Of a stretch of 64,000 nucleotides of DNA, positions 11,553-21,422 are shown piece after piece. Source of the stretch: Dermanyssus gallinae (Eukaryota; Arthropoda; Arachnida; Mesostigmata; Dermanyssidae); the NCBI GenBank assembly GCA_003439945.1, contig QVRM01003983.1:62001-126000 (forward strand), read 5' to 3'. How positions within the stretch are numbered: the stretch's first letter is position 1; every line of letters starts with the position of its first letter. The notes beneath the pieces were generated by a model, which was not told the DNA's origin, searched no databases, and worked only from the letters and a program-made list of their open reading frames with translations. The translations under genes were made by a program, and so were the position numbers.

Positions 11553-11554
<2 letters not shown>
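10331..11554. other. Unassigned AT-rich stretch
   Basis: No transposon protein is seen. One plus-strand frame (10818-11099, 93 residues) starts with MKLGLRIGTAVFSSSIFLVH, which looks like a signal peptide, but the rest has no recognisable domain. A polypyrimidine stretch ending in CCCCAG (about 10905-10914) inside it could be a splice acceptor by chance. I do not call a gene. Confidence 0.4.

Positions 11555-11602
<48 letters not shown>
11555..11602. repeat. (TA)n microsatellite, 48 bp
   Basis: An uninterrupted TA run. Similar runs occur at 25159-25192, 26253-26282, 26914-26938, 52713-52754 and 55865-55970. Confidence 0.97.
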
Positions 11603-11604
<2 letters not shown>

Positions 11605-11684
11605 TGCAAGGCCTCCTCTTTTTGAAAACAGGTTGTTGACATCACATTGTAGTCTTTACACACATGAGCACGTTTCGAAACTCT

Positions 11685-11960
11685 TTATGCGAACGTATTA
11701 TTTACCGCTTTGATATAAGCAACTTTCGATGGAGTAATTGATACACCACTATACAGATTATTTGAACGTACCGTGAAAAAGGTACCAAAGTTACTACTTC
11801 GGATTAGTCGTCTAAAAATGCTTACCTCAACTCGCATCTGGTACAGGCTCAAGTTTGTGTGTACGATGCTCTCACACCTTATTGCAATGCCATGCGACTC
11901 ATTTGACAAATGTATCCTGCACCCGCAGGAGCAGTTCTACATTTGTTTTTCTATAGAAAA
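11685..11960 (-). pseudogene. Family B-related LINE, C-terminal fragment
   Basis: Read leftward it encodes RRLIRSSNFGTFFTVRSNNL and VAYIKAVNNTFA. These align with the C-terminal block of family B (IIKSSNLSKFFTIRVNNLRS, IAKTDRVNNMF) but are clearly more diverged. Only about 75 residues remain; no ATTGA tail is seen at the left end. Confidence 0.7.
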
Positions 11961-12164
11961 GTAAACTGCTCACTTGTGAGCAGTATGTCCACTTTTGTAC
12001 GACGAGCGTAATGTTTTGTACACGACTGCTGGGTCAAAGCGACGATAAGCGCTCTAAGAATTAGATTGAATGAAGGGTGAGACGCAGATTTTACAACTTC
12101 GGCGATATATACTTTAATTGACAATCAAATGTAACGGCTGGGTTTTGGTATGTTGTTACTTCAG

Positions 12165-13080
12165 GTATACGATGGCCGTTCAGAAAATATGCGGTGTTGT
12201 CCATGGCGGCGGCTATGGTCCACGAGGACATTCAGAGATTATAATCATGGTTCAGGAGTAATGGTCTCTATATAAATTGGAGGAAAACAGGTTTAATGCG
12301 TTTCCTTCCACCGCGGGGTTCCGTTACGATCAATCCCCTCCTATTTCAGTGCGACGGCATAGCCCTTTCGCTTCTAAACGAATTTTCTAGACGTTACGTT
12401 GGACGAGAAGCTGACATTTGAAGCGTATGTCACACATACGCGTAAGAAAATATCTGGCAGCAATGCAGCTCTATACCGAGCTCGACGAATTCTTCCCCAT
12501 AACTGACTGATGGCGCGTATTTTGCCTACGTCCATAGCCACCTGACTTACGCTGTATAAGTTTATGGCTTACCACAGATGCGTCTTATCAGGTCGCTTCA
12601 CCGACTCCAAAAACGAGCACTGAGAACAACTCTGGACCTCTGGATGCAAGACTCAGTGCAACCGCACGACAAAAACATTAGCATATTGCTGTTCCCAAAA
12701 CGTATAGAATATTGTCTCGTAGTTGAAATAAAGCGTATACTCCCTAGAGTGCATCGCAACTTATATGGTTTGGCAACATCAGCAACACCCATATTTACAA
12801 GGGGTAATGCATCAAACTTGCTTACTCTGTCACACGCCAACCCCAACCAGTCAAAGCTATCAATCAGAAACATTGGGGCCTCCTACTAGAACAAGGCACC
12901 GGCCCCCGTCAGGCAGACAAAGTTTCTGCCCAAATTCAAATGCGATCTCAAAGAGCATTATCTTGGAACTTTGGTATCTGGTTAAAAATGATATAAACAT
13001 ACAACCATGTTGAAATATATTGTAAATAGGTGAAAATGGCGTATATAAATTATACATTGTTATCTCATAAAAGGGGCTCC
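12165..13080 (+). pseudogene. Family A non-LTR retrotransposon copy 2, RT end and C-terminus
   Basis: The plus strand repeats the 1-330 fragment: SWFRSNGLYINWRKTGLMRF, then RGSVTINPLLFQCDGIALSL. A deletion follows that removes the ETKFLGV block and shifts frame. The C-terminal part (12578-12889) has LHRLQKRALRTTLD, the CR1/Jockey 'LQK.ALR' block, and KLSIRNIGASY, matching the end region before FK..LK. The catalytic YADD is lost through a deletion near 12190. About 150 bp of AT-rich sequence follow, probably the 3' UTR, up to the R1 insertion at 13099. Confidence 0.8.
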
Positions 13081-13084
13081 GAAC

Positions 13085-13098
13085 AAGCTATGTGCTTA
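13085..13098. repeat. Target-site duplication of the truncated R1 copy, left
   Basis: AAGCTATGTGCTTA here and AAGCTATGTGTTTA at 13782-13795 (one mismatch) bracket a 5'-truncated R1 copy. Confidence 0.85.
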
Positions 13099-13781
13099 GC
13101 CGACACGGGGAGCTTTCCTACTGGACTACTCAGGTTCTGACCGGGCACGGACAGTTCCAGAGCTACATGTCAAGGATCAAGAAGGCTATCAGCAATATTT
13201 GCGTACTGTGCGACTCTGGAGAAACGGACAACGTAGAGCATACTGTTCTGCGGTGTGATGCTCTCAGGGAAGCACGGGACGCAGCACCAACCGCTGTGAG
13301 AGGCCGACCCATCAAGCAGATGGTCGCCCATATGATGACTTCAGCGGAGGCATGGGGTTTTGACATCTCGTTTGACCATCGTTTTGACACTCAAGACAGC
13401 CAAGGAAACGGCCAGCCGGGAGAGGTTTTGAGTGGGTCTCTCGGGAGAGTGGTCGAGACGAGGAGCAGAGGGAGGAGGGAGGGGGTGGGGAGCAGCCAGG
13501 CCCTCATGGTCTCGACGCACCCTCACAGGACGGATGACAAAATGGCATCCCCATATCCAACCGCAAGTAGACATGCGGGATGATAGTCAGGGATAGAGCT
13601 GATTGAAGGAGAATGGCAGAGACGCCTCTCCCACGGCTTTGATGTAACGCCAAAGTAATACCGAGCCTGGGGGGGTGAGGAGGAATCCGGGTTTAGTGAG
13701 TTTGCGAGTCTCACACTAGTCACGCAGGCTGCTAGTGGCGCATGTGCATCATGCATTCTCGAAACCTTCCAGAACAAAAAA
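13099..13781 (+). mobile_element. 5'-truncated R1-clade LINE: ORF2 C-terminus and 3' UTR
   Basis: The insert starts inside the ORF2 C-terminal domain: ELSYWTTQVLTGHGQFQSYM, then the CCHC knuckle CVLCDSGETDNVEHTVLRC, then QMVAHMMTSAEAW. After about 13400 the sequence is a 3' UTR, G-rich on the plus strand, ending in TTCCAGAACAAAAAAAA. The same 3' UTR is found at 58386-58685 and, more diverged, at about 23440-23575, which defines the family's 3' end. The 14-bp flanking duplication with one mismatch shows this is a complete short insertion by target-primed reverse transcription, and a fairly young one. The frame is open through the knuckle. Confidence 0.9.
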
Positions 13782-13795
13782 AAGCTATGTGTTTA
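13782..13795. repeat. Target-site duplication of the truncated R1 copy, right
   Basis: Matches 13085-13098 with one mismatch and starts within the terminal A run. Confidence 0.85.
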
Positions 13796-13899
13796 ATGGA
13801 GCTTGAAATTGATGTGTGCAATTATCTTACAAGAAATGTCAATAAACAAACAGTTGAAACAGTTGAACTGCTCTCAGCACAGCACCTTTAGAATAATCA

Positions 13900-14967
13900 T
13901 ATTTGCATTCTGTTCAAGTGAACTCATAATAGTACGTTACGGTATAGGGATTGTGGGAAGAGTAAAGCAAACTACAGGCGTGGCTCGAGGTGACGGACTT
14001 AGTCCGTTGCTTTTTTCGGTACTATTAGAAGGGCTACCTAACCGGGTAAAACAGGGATGGACTCGAGAGTGGGCAAGTACTTTAATGTACGCAGATGACA
14101 TTGCAATCTATAGTAGGAGTCTATTTAGGGTAAAACAGGGACTGGAACGAATAATTGATCATATGAACGAGTTGGGGTTCAGCATAAACTGGCAAAAGAC
14201 AGTAGCAGTTAAGTTTCGACGAGGGGGTCGATTAGTAAAAGACGACGTTCTTCGAGCCAGGGGCAATGAGGTACATTTCGTAAATAAATTTACTTATCTG
14301 GGAGTCACTATAACGTCGAATGGTAGCAGTTTCCGAAGACATATAGAAAGCAGAGTGGGAAAAGCAATTCGAGCAGCAGCAATCAAGAACCCGCAAATGT
14401 TGTCAATACATACCGCGTCCGCCCTTTTTAAAATTAAAATAGAACCAGTAGCAACATTCGGTATATCACTTATATGGGAAACACTGGGAGAAGCAGATCT
14501 GCAGTTACTAGATAGAGCCAGATTTTTCTTTATGAAACGGGTTTTGGGGTTAGCCAATTCTTGTAGGAACAGGATAGTTCATATCTTAGAGGGGGGTCTT
14601 TAATGACACAGGAACTACAACTTCGATGGGGTTTACCTAGGACGAGAGCGTTTGAGGGTTGAAGCGGCAAAATTGAAATTACAGCAAATCGATTTAGGAA
14701 TATATAGAACGGTAGCGATGACAAGCACGGCCTGGCGAGCAGTCGGATATAAGACCAGACATTTAACTACGGCGTTTGCAGCTCACGGGTTTTATCACGT
14801 GTTATGCAGCACAGAAGAATTCCACATTCCTCAGGAGTGTTGCAGGTGCACGAGGTGCTCTGCCCAGTGCAATAGATACCACGCCGCATGTCCAGCAATT
14901 CAGTCAATTGAGGAAGCACTAGTTCTGTCTGATGTATATGTTTATAATTTTACCCAACCTGGGTCAT
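13900..14967 (+). pseudogene. Family E non-LTR retrotransposon copy 1: RT and C-terminus
   Basis: A long frame (to 14603) carries RVKQTTGVARGDGLSPLLFS (RT motif B), STLMYADDIAIYSRSLFRV (catalytic YADD intact), LGFSINWQKTVAVKFRRGG and NKFTYLGVTITSNGSSFRRH (thumb), then FFMKRVLGLANSCRNRIVHI. One frameshift near 14600 leads to a second frame (14652-14969) with AFAAHGFYHVLCS and a Cys-rich end, CCRCTRCSAQCNRYHAACPA, a C-terminal zinc-binding motif. RT motif A and the endonuclease are missing: the copy is 5'-truncated near 13930. Copy 2 (minus, 43560-46250) is longer and agrees closely in protein. The clade is not assigned. Confidence 0.88.
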
Positions 14968-14985
14968 AATAATAATAATAATACG
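14967..14985. repeat. (TAA)n tail of family E copy 1
   Basis: About six TAA units directly after the C-terminal region, probably the 3' microsatellite tail of the LINE. Confidence 0.75.
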
Positions 14986-15079
14986 TTATCTATTTATTTA
15001 ATTTAATTAAGACTTCTGTAATTGTCGTCATAAAGATTATAAATCACATTGAGTTTGCCAAGCACGAGTCTGAGGTCTG

Positions 15080-15660
15080 GTCTAAAAATTGCATACAAGA
15101 GCGGTCCTAGGCAGGAGTCTGGCGGGACTCCAGAGAGGCAGTATTAGACATAGCACTTTTTAACCCTGATCTTAAATATCCTATGAGTGAAATAGGCATG
15201 GCACCAATTTCAATTGATGGTCAACCTGATCGAAGGCACACGAAAAGTCAGAGTAAACAGTATGGAGCAAAGATCCGTGATTACGCGCCAGGGTCCAGTA
15301 ATGAAAGACCTCCACTAAATGGGTTGCCGTCGATCGCCCCTTAGTGAAAGCGTGTTGCTGATTGCCTAAAAGTTGGGTGGATGATAAGAAATCATAGCTA
15401 AATTATAGAAAATAGTCAACAACTATTTTCTCTATTATTTGGCAGGGGTTAACACACTGGAAAATAGGTCGGTCATTTTCAGTGGTTGCTCTAGAGCCCT
15501 TTTTGTGCAGTGGTGTGACAATGGATTTATGGAATATGGCGGGACTTCGCCGTTTTCGAAGGAACGAGTGAGGTTTATTGCCAGCGGCTCCGCTAGGTTA
15601 TCGGCCAGTTCTTTAAAGATAATGGGTCGTAGACTATCAGGCGTGTAGGTGCTTTTGCGT
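15080..15660 (-). pseudogene. Non-LTR retrotransposon RT fragment (CR1/Jockey type)
   Basis: Read leftward, the right part gives SLRPIIFKELADNLAEPLA and NLTRSFENGEVPPYS, the RT entry block before 'WK...V.P..KKG'. After a frameshift the next part gives NQQHAFTKGRSTATHLVEVF and HTVYSDFSCAFDQVDHQL, i.e. the 'QHGF..GRST' block and motif A with its catalytic Asp (YSDFS). The remainder to about 15080 is too decayed to read. It resembles none of families A-E closely enough to group. Confidence 0.75.
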
Positions 15661-16065
15661 CACAGATTTCGAAACTATTCGAGTAGGAGATGAAATTCTA
15701 GGTCGTAGATATAGGTATAGTGTGTGAACCGGTTGCTTGGTAGTCTCGGTGGTGACGTTCTAAGGCTGTATGCAGACACTTTCGAAGTAATTCAGCAGAG
15801 CATTCGTTTGAAGTAGTTCAACAGCAATGCCTGTGTTCACCTTCTACTGCGTCGCCTTTTTTTTCATGTACAAGCAGCACTACACCGGATTATAGTTTAA
15901 GACGGCGACCTGGATATCGAAAGAAGTCCACTGCATCGCGGATAATCAGATTACTTTGCTCCAAGCGCCGATAATGCAATGCTGTGTTGTGACAGGTTAC
16001 GCGAAAGGCGTTTATTGTTTCGAGAGGAGGGTACACTACTACAAAGTTTTTGAGCGGCTCTATTT

Positions 16066-16118
16066 AAAGTGTATAAACACAGCCTTACACTTATATAAAA
16101 GTGTATAAACACAGCCTT
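16066..16118. repeat. Local direct repeat, 21 bp, period 32
   Basis: 16066-16086 is copied exactly at 16098-16118 with 11 unrelated bases between. The core is GTGTATAAACACAGCCTT. Confidence 0.95.
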
Positions 16119-16597
16119 GGTTATCTAGGATTGAAGTGTGACGTTCCACGTTTACACACGAAATTTGCGTAAAAATGGTGACGTATATAACTAGGTTTTG
16201 CCGACGGACATCTATTGCTGGTTGAAACTGCTTACCATTAAAAACACAGGCTATCAAGTAGGCTCAGGTAAATCACTATGCAATGCTAAATTTTATTAAG
16301 CATTGTACTATTGATGATTGTATATGTTTAATTATTATTTTCTTATTTTGTTATTTATTTTATAGTTTAAATGTACTATAGTAAAAAAATATATGACAGA
16401 GGCTCTTTCTCAACATCCAGTGGGTCAACGCCACCGCAATTCTAGACTAAGCTTGGGTTTAATAGTGCTAATGCAATGGAAATGTACATGTTAACAGAGC
16501 ACAATGATCTATTCTCAGTAATTAGTTGACCAGTGAATATTTTACCTGTGTGGTATATAAAAAAAGGGAGAAACATAGTGCAGTCCCTTTTGGCTGA

Positions 16598-16643
16598 TTG
16601 GATAACCCGTTTGTACTTCGTTGCTGTTGGATAACCCGTTTGT
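16598..16643. repeat. Local direct repeat, 17 bp, period 29
   Basis: TTGGATAACCCGTTTGT at 16598-16614 is repeated exactly at 16627-16643. Confidence 0.95.
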
Positions 16644-19144
16644 TGATCACTTATGAGAGCGGCAGCATAACGTCTTGTAATCAAGACAGAATGTATGCTT
16701 GGATGATGATAAAATTTACGCAGCTTTACGTTTATCCAAGGGACACTGCGGTCGGATCGACTGGCGTACTCATCAACCGAACCACTTTTCAGGAGGCGAA
16801 GCTTCTGGAGAATATAGAACAAGACGATCAAAGTCTGGCGACTTCGCCCATTTTTTTTGGTGTTTTTTCCAGTCAAAACATTTTGGAGAAACCGGAAGAA
16901 ATCTAAAAGTGCAAGGTTCGGAGACTATGGTAGCATTTGAGAATTTTCCAATCCAGGTTGTTCTGGCGGGAAAACTAGACGGTATTGATTTGCCTGCGTT
17001 CGCTGCGGCTTTCGCCAGTGCGAGCACAACTTGCTTTGTTGGGCACTTATTTTGAGGGGCTTTTTGTCTCTTCCACCTTTAGCACATTTGGCATCCTTAC
17101 TGTCTTTGCCTCCTTGATCGCCGTCGCGAGCAGCGCCGGCATGATCCTCCTTTGTCTTCATCACCTCCGATAAGTCATCATACACGGCGGCTGCCTGGCG
17201 ACGGCGAGACGGTTCTCGGCTTATCAGGAGACGCCGCGGGCCTTCGCTTCCCACTCGGTCCCGGCGAACCCCAGTAAGGGGTTCGCTCCTCTAACCTAAA
17301 TGGCATTATCCTATTTCTTTTGTAGAGCAGATTCGTCAAGTCCGTCAAAATAAAGGAATTCGTGTTCTTCATACTCAGTTCTCAAACATGTCTTCAACAC
17401 CACAGATTGGGAAGCAGTTGTGCAGGCGATGAAAAGAAAGGAAGTTGCCGTCTGCATCCGTCAAATGGTTTCATCCTACCGGGGGCAGGAGTACGAGGAG
17501 TGTGGGACTCTCACTCGCTAAGAATCACTTTCATCCGCACCCGCTTAAGGTACGAAATTGTGTGGCACTTTCGAGACGACGAGAAGCGAGTCTCTTGCTA
17601 CGACCTAAGAATGGATCCCTCGGTAGGCTTGTTTCAGGAACCGGGGGCGCGTTCAGACCCTGTGGAGGGCCTGGTCGCATGTCACTTCTTATAAGCTTCT
17701 TCGGCCACTCCTTCTGCCAGACAGCGGGGATCTCCATCATGTGAGCTAATATGTCGATGGCCAGAAAGCGCAAACTTTAATGACTGGCTACATGTTGTTA
17801 GAGCTCTGCATTGAGTGCTGCCAGCAAGTGTCTCCGGCGGCAGGCAGGCCAACTCGCGCGTAACGAAATTGAGGCGTGCGTCCAATCCAAGTCTTAATCA
17901 ATCCGTCGTTTGCTTCGCTCTTTTGCTCTGCATTGCATGTTTCTGCTGGTGGGCAAAACCCAGGGTGACGTCAAATAAATATGGTGCTTCTCTCACACGC
18001 CTTGAATGCGTGAAAGCATGTCTCAGTTCGTGATATCAATCGCGTTTTTCATGTCCCATAAAATGAGCAACATGGACGAGTCCTGAGCAAGGCAGCAGTC
18101 TCCTGCCGACCCCGTAGAGTACTCGGCGCGTGCACCCAACGTCAAGCGGCCCTGCGGACAGCCGTATTGGTCCTTCGAGGGAATCTGCCGGTCGTTTATC
18201 CCACATCTAAGCGTTTAATTTAACTTGACCACCGTGTCCGGTAGGCAAAAGAAAAGTGAAGAAAAAATAATCGACGATAAAAAACGATCTTAGCATTCCC
18301 GTCGACAGTAAAGAAAGCCCGACGGACATGGACTACTCGTACGCCGAGCCCGAGGAAACGGCTTTAGGAAACGCCTAGCGGATACATTCCCGACAGGACT
18401 TGGTTGAGGCTGATCTCAAACGAGGCGTTAACGCGGGGGCGGCATACGGTCCGGCGTTAATGGTTCTTAAGGGAAATAACAAGACAGAGAGGATTGCAAG
18501 TTAAGGGACAGCAGGATGTATCGGAGGAAATGGATCTGGATCCTTGCAATTTGGCTAGGTCCCTTTAGTCCTCGACCCACCGGCGACTGCTTGCGTTGTG
18601 CCCCGGCTTTAAAGGGGCGGTATTACATCACATAGACACTTTGCTGGGTCCCCAGGCAGTGGTGGCGAGGATCGTCATCTTCATCATCGTAGTGATTCTA
18701 CATCCCACCAAGCCTTTGTAGTAAGGCTACAATTCTAGCGGCCCTCGTCGCCCAGTCGTCACGAGACGGCCTTATAGAGTTTTGCGTAGCAGGTACGCCG
18801 CAGGAGGTGGGCTGTCAATGAATAGCGGCCCTAACAGTCCCCTGTCTGGCCAGAGCCGAAAAAGGGAGAAGTTTAGGGTGAGTGACGGCTTGCGAGAAGT
18901 GGCCTTATGGGGCATAAATCCACTGGCTAGTCCTAGAAGGATAGATGCTAACGAACGCCATCTACTTGCGGCCACTGATGCGGTTCCTATGGTGACGAGT
19001 GAATATGATCTATCCTAAACGCTGGCAGTCGCTGGCAGGCCCGAGGTCTGGGAGGGATAGTCTACGCACTTGAGAGACACAGCCACAAAGCCGCAACCTG
19101 CGCGACACCCAGGGTCGTCGCTCGTTTCTGTTCTCGATGCGGAT

Positions 19145-19192
19145 TGCCAGACCATGACGACACACTGTATCGTGTGTCGTCATGGTCTGGCA
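19145..19192. repeat. Inverted duplication, 21-bp perfect arms (foldback 3a)
   Basis: 19145-19165 and 19172-19192 are exact reverse complements around the loop TGTATC, located in a Gag zinc-knuckle relic. Confidence 0.93.
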
Positions 19193-19195
19193 TGA

Positions 19196-19236
19196 CTTGG
19201 GCTTGCCAGTGGTCCCAAGCCACTGGCAAGCCCAAG
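19196..19236. repeat. Inverted duplication, 17-bp perfect arms (foldback 3b)
   Basis: 19196-19212 and 19220-19236 are exact reverse complements around a 7-base loop. It begins only three bases after foldback 3a. Confidence 0.93.
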
Positions 19237-19904
19237 CCGACAGTACTGCATGTCCATCGTACCGCACAGAAAAGAATTGAAAAAGCGGAGGAAGCCTATA
19301 CTACCGAGAGAGTAGAATACAGGTGCTACGGCGCAGCCCAGGCCTGACGCTCTAACAGGAGCATCCAGGTTTGTTGAACCGCCATCGGATCGGGGCCGGC
19401 AACAACTTTGACATATGATTTTCATACCGACGAAATCTTGGCAAAAAGTGGGCAACTTCCTAGGCTGAAACCCCCTAGAAAAAGAAATGATCAAGATTCT
19501 TAAGCGATTACCGCCACCTAACATTTGAATTGGTCGCGTTGGCCACGTGTCGCCCCGAAATGCCGTGGCGTACCGGACAGATGCGGTACATCAACAAAAC
19601 AGCCCTGGAGTCTTTCTTTAAAAATCAATTTGTTCGCATGGCGGACACACCCTTTGACTAGTAAGACCTACTTACAATCTTGATATTCAGAGGTTTGGGT
19701 AGAAGTGTCGGCATGGGCAGCCGGCCTGTTAACCCTGGTGGAGCTCAGATCCAGACAGCCGACGCGACTGCATGCGCGCGAACCGCACGCTGACGCGCGC
19801 ACATTTCTAACTGGCGAGGCGACAACGACAGGGGCACAATGTCGACTCCCTGGCAGACGCCACCGCCAGGGTAAGCGCCTAGGTGTTCTTCATTGCTCTC
19901 AGAG

Positions 19905-19909
19905 ACTCC
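19905..19909. repeat. Target-site duplication of the LTR element, left (ACTCC)
   Basis: ACTCC directly precedes the left LTR and is repeated at 21710-21714 after the right LTR. Five bases is the usual length for Ty3/gypsy-type integrases. Confidence 0.92.
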
Positions 19910-20196
19910 TGTAGTGTCCACCAACCCCATGACCGGGCGGCGACCGTTACGAGTTCGCCATTCTCTCGCTCAAACAACACACGTCCTCTGCCTGGCTCGC
20001 ACCAACGACTACTAACTCATTTATTCTCATGCCTTCTTATATACTCACAGATTGCCCGCGCATTTAGTGACTTCCCGCGTCTTCGCTACTGGTGGCGGCA
20101 TCTTCTATTTGGCGCCATGTATTTAGCTTGCTTCGGCATTGCCGCCAACCGACGCTGTCTATGCCGGCGCTGCTTAACGGACACTGCAATCCTACA
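19910..20196 (-). repeat. LTR (3' LTR in the element's own orientation), 287 bp
   Basis: Identical, as far as I can read, to 21423-21709. TG...CA ends are extended to the 5-bp inverted ends TGTAG/CTACA. It contains a TATATA-like stretch near 20039 (plus-strand reading TATATACTC). Confidence 0.94.
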
Positions 20197-20210
20197 TTCT
20201 CCCCCCCTTC
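20197..20210 (-). promoter_or_regulatory. Polypurine tract of the LTR element
   Basis: On the minus strand this reads GAAGGGGGGGAGAA and abuts the LTR start TGTAG, exactly where a plus-strand DNA primer is expected. Confidence 0.88.
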
Positions 20211-20549
20211 GCAGGCTTGTTTTGAATTCTATCCCGTCTTTACTCACGAACTCCCGTAAATGGCTTGGTGCGTGTCTAACCCGTCGTGGACGTCCTTCAG
20301 AGCGGTGCGCTGTCGTATTCATGTTCATCATGTGGCGCACCCGGCGGCGGCTGGCCTCCGTATACTGACCCAGTCGACGGGCACGACCGCACGAACCTGG
20401 TTCCGACTGCCGTTCGTCTCCCGTCTGCGTGCTCCTTCGGTTCGTCCACTCGCGCTCGCTCATCCTCATGTGCATCCTCCGCTGCCTCCAGGCATTCGCC
20501 GTTGGCCCAACGATCCCAGCGTGGCCGCTCCTCCACGCCGATCGCCTGC

Positions 20550-20858
20550 TCATTCTGCCGCGTTCGTACACGTCCGGCCAAAATGGCCAAACTTGCCACA
20601 CTTTCGGCTTCTCACTTGTTTTGCCGGGCACATTTCGGCCCCGTACTCGTGCCTCGTCCATCCGCACGCCTGGCATTCATCCGCTCCGTGTTCTCGCCCT
20701 GCCGCCAGCCTAGGTCCGCTTCGTTCCGCAGGCCCTCGCTCACCAACTCGTGTCGTGCTGCAATCCATACTGGCCTCCGTGACGCACCTCTCCACGTGTA
20801 ATGCTGCCGTTAGGGCCTGTTCGACTGTCCCGTACTCGTGGGTTTTCCATCCGCGCAC
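20550..20858 (-). CDS. Gag-like protein fragment with CCHC zinc knuckles
   Basis: A 102-residue minus-strand frame ends at a stop at 20550. Residues 62-77 are CQACGWTRHEYGAEMC (C-x2-C-x4-H-x6-C). Residues 84-97 are SRKCGKFGHFGRTC, a classical knuckle in which the first Cys is Ser. Such paired knuckles are the nucleocapsid part of Gag and bind the genomic RNA. The part before residue 60 is Arg/Glu-rich and belongs to a tandemly duplicated unit of about 190-200 bp (20641-20830 and 20831-21020), so the upstream Gag frame is interrupted. ATG at 20858 is only the first available start. Whether a protein is made is unknown; a recently mobile element need not encode one. Confidence 0.6.
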   Translation of the reverse strand: MRGWKTHEYGTVEQALTAALHVERCVTEASMDCSTTRVGERGPAERSGPRLAAGREHGADECQACGWTRHEYGAEMCPAKQVRSRKCGKFGHFGRTCTNAAE

Positions 20859-21020
20859 GATCCACCCGCTCCGCGTTCTCCCCCTGCCGACGGCCTTGGT
20901 CCGCTTCTTTCCGGCGGCCCTTCGCTTCTCGAACCTCGTTCACTTACTCGTTTCCTCTTGCGATCCATCTGGCATCCGTGACGCACCTCTCCTCGTGTAG
21001 CGCGGCCGTCCAGATCGACC
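20641..21020. repeat. Diverged tandem duplication (about 190-200 bp unit) inside the LTR element
   Basis: Shared landmarks are CCGTACTCGT at 20641 and 20831 and GTGACGCACCTCTCC at about 20779 and 20979. Indels between the two units shift the Gag frame. Confidence 0.75.
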
Positions 21021-21400
21021 CGCAAAGCCTCTTCGAGGAGGAGCTTTTCTCTCACCTGTGGCCTTGTCGCCCCAGAATGAGGTGGCTCCTTAACACCAGG
21101 GTTCGAACGTCGAGCTTGCACCTCACCACCAGTCACCGCAGTGCCGCTAAGTACTCACCGTCGTCTTCACCGGCAACGGCTGCCGAGTTCGTCGTCGGCA
21201 ACAGCTGTTTCCTTGTGTTCCTTAAACATCTCCGTTGAACAGCTTCGTCACCATCCTGACGAAGTCACCTCGCCGTCTTCCTCCGGCTCCGTGTCTGATG
21301 CCATTTCCTCGACGGTGTTGTTGGCCGGTCCATGGATCGCAGAACCGGAGGTGGGGGTGGCAGACCGGTGTGCATTGTTGCACTACCTTTTCTTTTTTCC

Positions 21401-21420
21401 GGATCCTGTCGACTGCGCCA
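21401..21420 (-). promoter_or_regulatory. Primer-binding site resembling tRNA-Ser 3' end
   Basis: Two bases inside the LTR, the minus strand reads TGGCGCAGTCGACAGGATCC. The complement of a eukaryotic tRNA-Ser 3' end (from memory: ...ATCCTGCCGACTGCG-CCA) starts TGGCGCAGTCGGCAGGAT, so 17 of the first 18 bases match. This fixes the element's orientation as minus. Confidence 0.85.
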
Positions 21421-21422
21421 GT

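Larger units (their letters stand above)
15661..17000. other. Unassigned stretch with two short direct repeats
   Basis: No protein motif is recognised. A 21-bp direct repeat (16066-16086 and 16098-16118, period 32) and a 17-bp direct repeat (16598-16614 and 16627-16643, period 29) are present. 16300-16390 is very AT-rich. Confidence 0.5.
17000..19909 (+). pseudogene. Strongly decayed R1-clade LINE, ORF1 and 5' part
   Basis: The best signal is at about 19046-19165, where one plus-strand frame reads LERHSHKAATCATPRVVARF followed by CSRCGLPDHDD. This is the end of one Gag zinc knuckle and most of the next, with the spacing seen in R1-clade ORF1. Two foldbacks directly follow and destroy the rest. 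I cannot recognise the Gag body (17000-19040) or the endonuclease (19400-19909) residue by residue. They are assigned to the element because the RT, C-terminus and 3' UTR of an R1-clade element continue on the same strand at 21715-23575, beyond the LTR insertion. The 5' limit is a guess. The region is GC-richer than its surroundings. Confidence 0.5.

Noticed and set aside
16925..17254. Lys/Asp-rich minus-strand frame of 109 residues
   Set aside because: Low-complexity charged sequence with no motif, and it lies on the opposite strand to the R1 relic.
20260..21238. Long plus-strand frames through the LTR element interior (up to 246 residues)
   Set aside because: The primer site and polypurine tract fix the element on the minus strand, and the zinc knuckle is on that strand; the plus-strand frames are GC-driven shadows.
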